From assembly GCA_046483585.1 (NCBI GenBank), contig JAWOCV010000009.1, positions 1 to 42,755 of the forward strand: a stretch of 42,755 bases of DNA. The letters are read 5' to 3'. Below the pieces are notes generated by a model. It saw only the letters and a program-made list of their open reading frames with translations, did not search any database and had not been told where the DNA came from. Shown one piece after another: positions 26,270 through 33,618 of this stretch. Origin of the DNA: Marinilabilia sp046483585. GTDB lineage: Bacteria; Bacteroidota; Bacteroidia; Bacteroidales; Marinilabiliaceae. Every line of letters begins with the position of its first letter. Position 1 is the first letter of the stretch. Made by a program: the position numbers and the translations under genes.

Positions 26270-26659
26270 ATGGCAGACAATTTAGAAAAGATTGAGCTTG
26301 AATATCTGCTCAACACGTCGCCGGCAATTCTTTTCAACCGGCTGGCCACACCCAGTGGCCTATCAGAGTGGTTTGCCGATAATGTAAACGTGAAAGGAAA
26401 AGTTTTTACATTTATCTGGGAAGGTAGTGAACAAACAGCCGAACAAACCCTGCGCAAAGAAAACAAAATGGTCCGCTACCAATGGCTCGATGAAGGTCTG
26501 GAAGACATCTGGTTTGAGTTCAACATCAATGTGGATGAGCTCACGGGAGACGTCGCTCTTCTTGTGACCGACCACGTGGAAGCTGACGAAAAAGAAGACA
26601 CCATCGAACTTTGGGATCAGCAGGTGGAAACCCTCAAACACGGTTTGGGCTCCTCCTGA
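26270..26659 (+). CDS. START-like domain protein
   Basis: 129-aa single-domain protein of the START_2/AHSA1-like type seen in Bacteroidota. It has the helix-grip start EYLLNTSPAILFNRLATPSG followed by LSEWFADNV, then the strand FTFIWEGSEQTA and the C-terminal helix ELWDQQVETLKHGLG. The fold forms a hydrophobic ligand pocket; the ligand and role are unknown. The gene precedes an LptF/LptG-family permease by 104 bp, an arrangement I believe is recurrent in this phylum. Confidence 0.85.
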   Translation: MADNLEKIELEYLLNTSPAILFNRLATPSGLSEWFADNVNVKGKVFTFIWEGSEQTAEQTLRKENKMVRYQWLDEGLEDIWFEFNINVDELTGDVALLVTDHVEADEKEDTIELWDQQVETLKHGLGSS

Positions 26660-26687
26660 GTTTTATCCTTTTATTGCTACGAATTAT

Positions 26688-26695
26688 TAACTTTG
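26688..26695 (+). promoter_or_regulatory. -7 box before the LptF/LptG gene
   Basis: TAACTTTG fits TAnnTTTG exactly, 68 bp before the ATG. A matching -33 element is not convincing. Confidence 0.35.
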
Positions 26696-26763
26696 CATTC
26701 AAAATATGGTATGTATTTTGAGTGCATTTTTTTTGCCCCTAACCAGAATCAGAACCGGTTTTA

Positions 26764-28371
26764 ATGAAGAAAGTCCATATATTCATACTCAAAAGTTACA
26801 TCGGCCCATTGCTGATGACCTTTTTTATCTCCATGTTCATACTGGTCATGCAGTTTTTGTGGCGATATGTGGACGATTTGGTGGGCAAAGGTCTGGAGTG
26901 GCATGTACTGGGCGAGTTGCTGTTTTATGCCTCTCTGCAGGTGGTGCCCATGGCTCTCCCGCTGGCCATTCTGCTGGCTTCACTGATGACATTCGGAAAC
27001 CTGGGGGAAAATTATGAGCTGACCGCACTCAAATCGGCCGGCATCTCGCTTCCCAAGATCATGATGCCATTGATCATTCTGACGGTTTTAACATCCTATG
27101 GTGCATATAAATTCTCCAACAATGTGTTACCGGTGGCCAATCTGAAACTGGTGTCCATCCTGCACGGTGTGAAAGAGACGCGACTGGAGCTTGACATAAA
27201 AGAAAACGTTTTCTATCAGGGGGTGGACGATTTCAGCATCAAAGTCAAGCGGAAAGATCCTTCAAAAAACATGCTTTATGATGTGATGATCTACGATCAC
27301 CGTGACCGTTTTGCCCGTAACAGTAACGTTACACTGGCCGATTCCGGAAAACTTTTGATGTCGGACGACAAAAAATTTCTGAAACTGGAACTTTACGATG
27401 GCATACGCTACGACGAACGAGCCGCAATGGAGAAAAACCGGCGCAACATCCAGGAACATCTGTTTCGTACCGATGATTTCAAAGAGCAAACGGCCATCAT
27501 TCCGCTTAAAGGATTTGATTTCTCAAAAACCGACGAGAACCTTTTCAAACACAGTGACAGGATGAAAAATCTTACCCAGATCAATCACGATCTGGATTCA
27601 CTTTATCTGGAAAGATCCAAATCTGTGAATGAACTTCAGGACCGGTCGGAATCGTTTTATTTCTCAAAGTTCGCGGAAAATATAAATAGAAACAGACCCC
27701 CTGAGCCGAGAGACGTAAATAACCGGGATCCGGAATACAATGACAAAAGACAACGAGAAAGAGAAAAGGCCGAAGAAAAGATCAGAGAAAACACCACAAA
27801 AGAAGCGGACACAATAAAAGAGGAAGAAGCGGAATCAAATAAAATTGATTCAACCGAATCCGTCAACCTCGACAGCATTATTTCAAATCTGGAAAACACC
27901 AAAAAACAGATGATCTACCAAATGGCTTTGCGAGAGGTTAGAAACACCAAGCAGACCATTGATGAGCAGGTGAAATCCATAGAAAAACATGACAGCAACA
28001 TACGGCGGCATAAAATGGAACTCCACCGGAAATTCACACTCCCTTTTGCCTGCCTGATCTTTTTCTTCATAGGGGCACCTCTGGGCGCCATCATACGCAA
28101 AGGGGGGCTTGGAATGCCGGTAGTTATTTCTGTTTTGTTCTTTGTGGCCTATTATATCATCGACACCATGGGGGCTAAAATGGCCCGTGAGGGTGTATGG
28201 ATGGTCTTTCAGGGCATTTGGCTTTCATCCGCCATCTTGCTTCCGCTTGGAATATTCCTGACTTACAAATCGGCTACCGACTCTGCCATTTTGAATGCCG
28301 ATGCCTATACGGTCTTTTTCCAGAATCTATTTTCAAAATTCAGGAAAAATAAGCGGAAGAAGCATGAGTGA
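26764..28371 (+). CDS. LptF/LptG-family LPS export permease
   Basis: 535-aa YjgP/YjgQ-family permease, a membrane subunit of the Lpt machine that extracts LPS from the inner membrane. Three N-terminal helices (about 12-33, 51-78, 100-118) include the family's GNLGENYELTALKSAGIS coupling region, and three C-terminal helices (about 425-445, 450-468, 482-500) include FIGAPLGAIIRKGGLG. The periplasmic part is unusually large: residues 265-420 form a highly charged, Glu/Lys/Arg-rich insert with coiled-coil character before the last helices. Proteobacterial LptF and LptG are about 360 residues. Only one such gene is in the window. The upstream START-like gene is a neighbour of unknown relevance. 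Confidence 0.9.
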   Translation: MKKVHIFILKSYIGPLLMTFFISMFILVMQFLWRYVDDLVGKGLEWHVLGELLFYASLQVVPMALPLAILLASLMTFGNLGENYELTALKSAGISLPKIMMPLIILTVLTSYGAYKFSNNVLPVANLKLVSILHGVKETRLELDIKENVFYQGVDDFSIKVKRKDPSKNMLYDVMIYDHRDRFARNSNVTLADSGKLLMSDDKKFLKLELYDGIRYDERAAMEKNRRNIQEHLFRTDDFKEQTAIIPLKGFDFSKTDENLFKHSDRMKNLTQINHDLDSLYLERSKSVNELQDRSESFYFSKFAENINRNRPPEPRDVNNRDPEYNDKRQREREKAEEKIRENTTKEADTIKEEEAESNKIDSTESVNLDSIISNLENTKKQMIYQMALREVRNTKQTIDEQVKSIEKHDSNIRRHKMELHRKFTLPFACLIFFFIGAPLGAIIRKGGLGMPVVISVLFFVAYYIIDTMGAKMAREGVWMVFQGIWLSSAILLPLGIFLTYKSATDSAILNADAYTVFFQNLFSKFRKNKRKKHE

Positions 28372-28473
28372 CTTTTAACGCGGATTATTCATAAAAGAAA
28401 TAATTTATGAAATGTTCAGTTTCAAATTACCCCTTCTAAACTGGAGTGAAATCCCATTAAACCCAATTGATCA

Positions 28474-28503
28474 TTGTTGCTGAGGAATATTTGTGTAATT
28501 TTG
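28474..28503 (+). promoter_or_regulatory. Promoter of ribBA
   Basis: TTG at 28474-28476, a 19-bp spacer, and a perfect -7 box TAATTTTG at 28496-28503, 10 bp before the ATG at 28514 or 28 bp before the ATG at 28532. The short distance favours the second ATG or a near-leaderless transcript. No FMN riboswitch is seen. Confidence 0.65.
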
Positions 28504-28513
28504 CCCTCTTAAA

Positions 28514-29791
28514 ATGTCAAGTAAGAGAACCATGGCCAATCATTCAGACATTCAACTGAACACGATAGAAGAAGCTGTTGAAGCTTTCAAAAACGGCGAA
28601 CTGATCATTGTTGTGGACGATGAAGACCGCGAAAACGAAGGGGACTTCATTACTTCTGCCGAAATGATCACTCCCGAAAAGGTAAATTTCATGACCAAAT
28701 ATGGCCGTGGATTGATCTGCACCCCTTTGGTGGAACAGCGGTGCGATGAACTGGAGCTTGAATTGATGGTCGGGAAAAACACATCCCTCCATGCCACCCC
28801 ATTCACAATATCGGTTGATCTGCTCGGACACGGATGCACAACGGGTATTTCAGCTTCTGATCGCTCCAAGACCATAAAAGCCCTCAGTGATCCGAATACC
28901 AGGCCCGAAGATCTGGGCCGCCCCGGTCACATCTTTCCCCTCAAAGCCAAGGAAAGAGGTGTTCTCCGGCGTGCCGGACATACCGAAGCCACTGTCGATC
29001 TGGCCCGTCTGGCCGGACAGCAACCGGCGGGTGTACTCGTTGAGATCATGAACGATGACGGCTCCATGGCCCGGCTTCCCCAACTAATGGAAATCGCTGG
29101 GAGATTCGGACTTAAGATCATCAGCATAAAAGACCTGATCGCCTATCGTTTACAAAAAGAGAGCCTGATCATCAAAGGTGTGGAAGTACACCTTCCCACA
29201 GCTTTCGGCGATTTCCGCTTCATCCCATTCAAACAGAAATCCAACGGACTGGAACACATGGCTCTTATCAAAGGAAGCTGGGATGAAGAAGAACCCATCC
29301 TGGTCAGGGTACATTCGTCCTGCACCACCGGCGATATTTTTGGTTCGCTCCGCTGCGAATGCGGAGAACAACTGCACAAAGCCATGGAGACCATCGACAA
29401 AGAAGGGAAAGGCGTAATCGTATACATGAATCAGGAAGGACGCGGCATAGGGCTTATGAATAAGATCAAAGCTTACAAACTTCAGGAAGAAGGCCGCGAC
29501 ACTGTAGATGCCAATACCGATCTGGGTTTTGAAGCCGACGAACGCGACTATGGCGTGGGCGCCCAAATATTAAGGGAGCTGGGCGTAAGCAAGATGCGCC
29601 TCATGACCAACAACCCCATCAAAAGGATCGGGCTCGAAGGCTATGGCCTGAAAATCGTGGAGAATATCCCCATTGAAGTAGAGCCAAATCCCTTCAATGA
29701 GTTTTACATGCATACGAAAAAAGAAAAAATGGGGCACCAATTGAAGTTTTTCAAATACAATCCTTCTGGTAAATCCACTTCGGACGAGTAA
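28514..29791 (+). CDS. ribBA: Bifunctional 3,4-DHBP synthase / GTP cyclohydrolase II
   Basis: 425-aa riboflavin-biosynthesis enzyme with both entry reactions. The RibB domain (about 15-212) makes 3,4-dihydroxy-2-butanone 4-phosphate from ribulose 5-phosphate and shows DDEDRENEGDF (35-45) and RRAGHTEATVDL. The RibA domain (about 218-415) opens GTP, with zinc cysteines Cys270, Cys281 and Cys283 in SSCTTGDIFGSLRCECGEQL and NQEGRGIGL. An ATG six codons in (28532) may be the true start because of the promoter position. Free-standing, followed by fmt under its own promoter. No other rib genes are nearby. Confidence 0.96.
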   Translation: MSSKRTMANHSDIQLNTIEEAVEAFKNGELIIVVDDEDRENEGDFITSAEMITPEKVNFMTKYGRGLICTPLVEQRCDELELELMVGKNTSLHATPFTISVDLLGHGCTTGISASDRSKTIKALSDPNTRPEDLGRPGHIFPLKAKERGVLRRAGHTEATVDLARLAGQQPAGVLVEIMNDDGSMARLPQLMEIAGRFGLKIISIKDLIAYRLQKESLIIKGVEVHLPTAFGDFRFIPFKQKSNGLEHMALIKGSWDEEEPILVRVHSSCTTGDIFGSLRCECGEQLHKAMETIDKEGKGVIVYMNQEGRGIGLMNKIKAYKLQEEGRDTVDANTDLGFEADERDYGVGAQILRELGVSKMRLMTNNPIKRIGLEGYGLKIVENIPIEVEPNPFNEFYMHTKKEKMGHQLKFFKYNPSGKSTSDE

Positions 29792-29823
29792 ATTTATAAA
29801 ATTTCACCGCCGGTGCTTTTTGC

Positions 29824-29831
29824 TATATTTG
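29824..29831 (+). promoter_or_regulatory. -7 box of fmt
   Basis: Perfect TATATTTG, 19 bp before the ATG. Just upstream CACCGCCGGTG followed by five T's (about 29806-29821) could act as a weak ribBA terminator. Confidence 0.55.
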
Positions 29832-29850
29832 TTTAAAACACCAAACCGAC

Positions 29851-30798
29851 ATGCAAGACCTGAGAATCGTTTTCATGGGAACACCGGAATTTGCGACTGA
29901 AAGTCTGAAAGCACTTTTAGACACCGGAGCCAACATCGTAGGGGTTATCACTGCTCCCGATAAGCCATCGGGCCGGGGACGAAAACTCACCCCTTCTCCC
30001 GTAAAAGAATTTGCTGAAGCTCACAATCTGAAGGTATTGCAGCCCGAAAAGCTCAAATCCCCGGATTTTCTCGAAGAGCTTCAGGCTTTGCGGGCCGATT
30101 TACAGGTCGTGGTGGCCTTCAGAATGCTGCCTGAAGTCGTATGGAACATGCCCACACGGGGTACTTTTAATCTACACGCCTCTCTTTTGCCCGAATACCG
30201 TGGAGCGGCCCCCATCAACCGGGCTGTGATCAACGGGGAAGAAAAAACCGGTGTCACCACATTTTTTCTGCAACATGAAATCGACACCGGTGACATTATT
30301 TTTCAAGACGAAGTCCCCATTGCTCCGGACGATACAGCCGGTGATGTTCACGATAAGTTGATGGTCGAAGGTGCCAGGCTGGTTATGAAAACCGTAAAAG
30401 CTGTGGCCGACAACACCATTCGCCCGATTCCCCAGCCCAAAAAAGAACTGAAACCGGCCCCCAAAATCTTCAAAGAAGACTGCCGCATCAACTGGATGAA
30501 AGACTGCAACCAGGTTTATAACCATATCCGCGGACTCAGCCCCCACCCCACAGCCTGGACCGAACTTCAGGAACCCGAAAAAGACCCGGTTACCATAAAA
30601 ATATTTTTTGCTGACAAAACAGGATCCGAAGGCCTCAAACCGGGTGAAATCTATTGCGATGGCAAAAAATTATTAATGGCCGGGACCCTTAGTGGAGATC
30701 TCCGAATCCGTGAACTGCAAACCCCCGGCGCAAAACGGATGAATACCGAGGAATTTTTACGGGGCCATATAATCAAACCCGGCTCCTGGTTCCTATAG
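29851..30798 (+). CDS. fmt: Methionyl-tRNA formyltransferase
   Basis: 315-aa enzyme that transfers a formyl group from 10-formyl-tetrahydrofolate to initiator Met-tRNA. The formyltransferase domain (1-200) has the catalytic set Asn107, His109 and Asp145 in FNLHASLLPEYRGAAP and HEIDTGDIIF; the C-terminal OB-like tRNA-binding domain covers about 205-315. Length is normal. The def gene often found next to it is absent. It ends at a TAG, followed within 10 bp by two small hairpins. Confidence 0.96.
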   Translation: MQDLRIVFMGTPEFATESLKALLDTGANIVGVITAPDKPSGRGRKLTPSPVKEFAEAHNLKVLQPEKLKSPDFLEELQALRADLQVVVAFRMLPEVVWNMPTRGTFNLHASLLPEYRGAAPINRAVINGEEKTGVTTFFLQHEIDTGDIIFQDEVPIAPDDTAGDVHDKLMVEGARLVMKTVKAVADNTIRPIPQPKKELKPAPKIFKEDCRINWMKDCNQVYNHIRGLSPHPTAWTELQEPEKDPVTIKIFFADKTGSEGLKPGEIYCDGKKLLMAGTLSGDLRIRELQTPGAKRMNTEEFLRGHIIKPGSWFL

Positions 30799-30801
30799 AT
30801 T

Positions 30802-30852
30802 AGGTCTGGCGGAATCCTTTCCGCCCTTAGGTCCGGCAAATTCCGATTTGCC
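30802..30852. repeat. Tandem pair of hairpins with compensatory stems
   Basis: Two units of the form TTAGGTCY-stem-TCCN-stem. Unit 1: GGCGGAA (30808-30814), loop TCCT, TTCCGCC (30819-30825). Unit 2: GGCAAAT (30835-30841), loop TCCG, ATTTGCC (30846-30852). The leader and loop are conserved, while four of seven stem pairs differ with pairing kept. They may double as the fmt 3' structure. Confidence 0.7.
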
Positions 30853-31017
30853 ATTTATCCCCCAACCCCTCACTCATCATAACAAACAAACGTCACTTTG
30901 TGCCCTTTCCCTTTGTTGTTGAAGATGATATTTTCCTGCTTTATTAATAAAACCTACTACTAAACTCGAATTAGGGGCCGTTTAATTATAAATCGGAACC
31001 ACCCTTGCACATAGGAA

Positions 31018-31202
31018 AGCCCGCTGAAGCGGGCTAAAAGGGGCGTTTGTGGCTCTATTGAAACACCCTACTTAAGTAGGGTGCTAATCTCAAATAAAAT
31101 AAAATCCTCTGATAAATTGAAATCCATGAGAATAGCACCCCGTTTTAACGGGGTGTTTTAGATGTGCCAGAACAAAATCTACCAGCCGGCTTTAAGCCGG
31201 CT
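31018..31202. repeat. Array of four perfect palindromic hairpins
   Basis: AGCCCGCT/AGCGGGCT (31018-31035), CACCCTACTTAAGTAGGGTG (31064-31083), CACCCCGTT/AACGGGGTG (31136-31155) and AGCCGGCTT/AAGCCGGCT (31184-31202). They have no consistent T-tracts, so they are not simple terminators; they look like REP-type palindromes. The remainder of 30853-31279 holds nothing else. Confidence 0.75.
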
Positions 31203-31279
31203 TCCCCTTCTACTCTGAAACCTGTTGTCTTTTTCAGCAAGCCCGAATTACAAGGCCTGAGAAGATAATAAAAACATTA

Positions 31280-31297
31280 TGCCTAATTTTTTAGTCA
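31280..31297. promoter_or_regulatory. BlaI-type operator 1
   Basis: Dyad TGCCTAA-TTTT-TTAGTCA, one mismatch from operator 2, whose centre is 39 bp downstream. Its right half is identical to that of operator 2. Confidence 0.65.
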
Positions 31298-31312
31298 TAT
31301 ATCTTAAAAATA

Positions 31313-31344
31313 TTTGCTTGACTAATTTTTTAGTCATATATTTG
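31313..31344 (+). promoter_or_regulatory. BlaI/BlaR1 promoter overlapping operator 2
   Basis: TTTG at 31313-31316 and TATATTTG at 31337-31344 form a good Bacteroidota promoter with a 20-bp spacer. Between them sits the perfect dyad TGACTAA-TTTT-TTAGTCA (31319-31336), so a bound repressor would cover the spacer and block RNA polymerase. Confidence 0.75.
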
Positions 31345-31374
31345 TATTGAAGGATTGACAAAAACAAAAAGAAG

Positions 31375-31749
31375 ATGCAACTAACAAAAGCCGAAGAACA
31401 AGTAATGCAGATACTGTGGGAGTTGGGAGAAGGTGCCATCCGTGACATCCGGGAAAAGTTTGACAACCCAAAACCGGCTCGCAACACAGTATCAACAATG
31501 GTTAGAATACTCGAGAAGAAAGGATACGTGGCCCACAAAACTTTCGGAAACGTTCATGTTTTTCATCCTCTAATTAAGAAAGAGGAATACTCAAAAAGTC
31601 AGCTTTTTGGGGTGATGAAAAAATATTTTAACAATTCGTTTCCTGCCATGGCCTCCTTTTTTGCCAGAGAAAAAGACCTCACCATCGAGGAGTTGGAATC
31701 GCTCATGGAAGAGACAAAGAAAGAACTGAAGAAAAACCAGAAGAAATAA
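31375..31749 (+). CDS. BlaI/MecI-family repressor
   Basis: 124-aa winged-helix repressor. The N-terminal DNA-binding part is LTKAEEQVMQILWELGEGAIRDI with recognition region KPARNTVSTMVRILEKKGYVAHK, and the C-terminal half is the dimerisation domain. BlaI-type repressors bind dyads and are cleaved after activation of the BlaR1 protease. Here the dyads upstream fit autoregulation of the blaI-blaR1 operon. The partner gene starts 5 bp downstream. No beta-lactamase gene is adjacent; in Bacteroidota such pairs often control envelope or stress genes rather than resistance. Confidence 0.92.
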   Translation: MQLTKAEEQVMQILWELGEGAIRDIREKFDNPKPARNTVSTMVRILEKKGYVAHKTFGNVHVFHPLIKKEEYSKSQLFGVMKKYFNNSFPAMASFFAREKDLTIEELESLMEETKKELKKNQKK

Positions 31750-31754
31750 TAATT

Positions 31755-33326
31755 ATGGATTCGCTTTTGTCATATTTAGTCAAATCAGCCATATGGCTCA
31801 CCGCCTTTGGGTTGATATATTCTTTGTTTCTGCGCAATGAACGCTTCTTCCTGCTCAACAGGCTGTTTCTTTTGTCAGGTATGCTGGCATCGATCATTTT
31901 TCCGTTGATTACGGTACGGTATCCGGTGATAATCCAGCAAGCCACAGCAAATACTTCATCTGGTGCTGTTGCAACCCAGGCAATAAAAACAAGTGCACAA
32001 GGAAACATCCTGAACGTGGAAACCATCCTGACAGGCATAATAATGACAGGATTCTTGTTTCTTTCGGTCAAATTGCTGTGGCAAACCCTCAAAGTAATTC
32101 AGGTAATCCGGAAATCTGGAATAATCAAAACAGATTCCGTCAAAGTGGTCTTGACCAATAAATTTTCATTCCCATTTTCTTTTTTCTCGTATGTCCTTGT
32201 CAATCCTTCGTTATCGGAAAAAGAGATCAGGGAAATAGTGGCCCACGAATCAGCCCATATTGCTCAGAAGCACTGGATAGACCTGATGCTGACTGAAAGT
32301 CTGAGAACAATTCAATGGTTTAACCCGATGGCATGGCTTTACAGTCATTTTATCCGGCAAAACCACGAATTCCTGGCCGACCAGTCAGCCCTGCAATCCA
32401 CGAACGACCCGGCGGCCTATAAGGCTGTGCTCATCAACCATTTGGTAGGTGGAGAAGCCATAAGGCTCGGACATTCATTTAATTATTCACTCAACAAAAA
32501 AAGATTTACCATGATGAAAAAAATGCATACTTCAGGAATAAGAAAACTCAAAACGTTTTTGATTATTCCGGCAATAGCCATCATTTTCTATGCCTTTGCT
32601 CAGCCGAAATATCTAACCAGTACAGAGGCAAACAAAGAAAATTTTGAACTACAAAAAACTGAAAACGGCCCAAATGAAGAAGAAATAAAAGGAGTTGTGG
32701 TGGATGAAAACGGAGATCCTTTACATGGAACATCGATCATTATTAAAAACACGCATACCGGTACAGTATCAGACAAAAACGGAGAGTTCGTATTAAAAGG
32801 TGTGGCCCCCGACTCAGAAATTGTGTTTTCATACATGGGGTACAAAACAATTCTTGCAGAGCCGGTTTTCAAAGATGAAATGAAAATCGTCTTGCAAAAA
32901 AAGAAATTCCGGATGGAGAGTATTTCTGTAGTAGGCTACAAAAATTCTACACCAGAAGAACAGTCCGGTTCAAACGAAACATCTGAAAATAAAAACTCTG
33001 ACGACCCCGTATTTTTTGTTGTAGAAGATCCGCCAAAATTTCCGGACGGGGAAAAAGCACTAAACAAATTTCTTGCAGAAAACATCAGATACCCCACAAA
33101 TGCACAAGAGAAAAATCTCGAAGGTGAGATCATTGTTGAATTTGACATTTCGAAAACAGGAAAAGTCAGTAATATTCAAACCCCCAATCCTCACCCTGCT
33201 TCCCTTGCTGAAGAAGCAAGAAGAGTTGTATCACTCATGCCAGCCTGGGAGCCGGGCAAGCAACGCGGAAAGCCAATAGAAGTTTCCTACGCATTGCCCA
33301 TTCGTTTTACACTTCAATCTCAATAG
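31755..33326 (+). CDS. BlaR1-type M56 metallopeptidase fused to CarboxypepD-like and TonB C-terminal domains
   Basis: 523-aa membrane protein. Helices at about 8-26, 35-52 and 88-108 precede the M56 zinc peptidase with HESAH (164-168) and Glu205 in NHEFLAD; a fourth helix is at about 268-282. Then comes a carboxypeptidase-regulatory-like beta domain (about 310-380, GVVVDENGDPLHGTSIII and a SYMGYKT end), then a TonB C-terminal-like domain (about 425-520, PPKFPDGEKALNKFLAENIR). This replaces the penicillin-binding sensor of classical BlaR1, so the inducer is unlikely to be a beta-lactam bound at a PBP-type domain. The stop codon TAG belongs to a family R insertion; before insertion the protein would have ended ...LQSKTTEK. 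Confidence 0.9.
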   Translation: MDSLLSYLVKSAIWLTAFGLIYSLFLRNERFFLLNRLFLLSGMLASIIFPLITVRYPVIIQQATANTSSGAVATQAIKTSAQGNILNVETILTGIIMTGFLFLSVKLLWQTLKVIQVIRKSGIIKTDSVKVVLTNKFSFPFSFFSYVLVNPSLSEKEIREIVAHESAHIAQKHWIDLMLTESLRTIQWFNPMAWLYSHFIRQNHEFLADQSALQSTNDPAAYKAVLINHLVGGEAIRLGHSFNYSLNKKRFTMMKKMHTSGIRKLKTFLIIPAIAIIFYAFAQPKYLTSTEANKENFELQKTENGPNEEEIKGVVVDENGDPLHGTSIIIKNTHTGTVSDKNGEFVLKGVAPDSEIVFSYMGYKTILAEPVFKDEMKIVLQKKKFRMESISVVGYKNSTPEEQSGSNETSENKNSDDPVFFVVEDPPKFPDGEKALNKFLAENIRYPTNAQEKNLEGEIIVEFDISKTGKVSNIQTPNPHPASLAEEARRVVSLMPAWEPGKQRGKPIEVSYALPIRFTLQSQ

Positions 33327-33456
33327 ATCGTTAGATTTTTAGATCTAAGATTTAAGATTATTCATATATTGTTAATAATAAGTATTTTAACACAAACAAC
33401 TTTAAAGTGTTAAACAACTGAATAACAAATACTTGCAAAAGCTTAACGGACTATTG
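33321..33456 (+). repeat. Family R element with target duplication AATCT
   Basis: 136 bp from CAATAGATCGTTAGATTTTT to AAGCTTAACGGACTATTG, flanked by AATCT (33316-33320 and 33457-33461). Its first six bases contain the in-frame TAG that now ends the BlaR1-type gene. Confidence 0.85.
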
Positions 33457-33577
33457 AATCTAAAACAACAGAAAAGTAACAACCCTGATCCTATCCTTTT
33501 AAATCAACCCCGTTTCAGATCTGTGGTTATTCCCGGTCAATTCTCTGATTCTACGATCTTTGAACAGTCGTTTTTCA

Positions 33578-33612
33578 CTTTCCCGCCCTCGTTACCAGCG
33601 AGGGCGGGAAAG
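33578..33612. terminator. Strong bidirectional hairpin between convergent genes
   Basis: A perfect 14-bp stem CTTTCCCGCCCTCG (33578-33591) / CGAGGGCGGGAAAG (33599-33612) with a 7-nt loop, ending 6 bp before the stop of the leftward gene. T-rich sequence lies to its left (useful for leftward transcription). It probably terminates both genes. Confidence 0.65.
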
Positions 33613-33618
33613 ATAAAA

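Noticed and set aside
31018..31202. The four palindromes as ordinary intrinsic terminators
   Set aside because: None has a consistent T-tract, and the nearest upstream gene ends more than 200 bp before.
31375..33326. The BlaI/BlaR1 pair as a beta-lactam resistance locus
   Set aside because: There is no beta-lactamase or PBP2a-like gene, and the BlaR1 partner lacks a penicillin-binding sensor domain.
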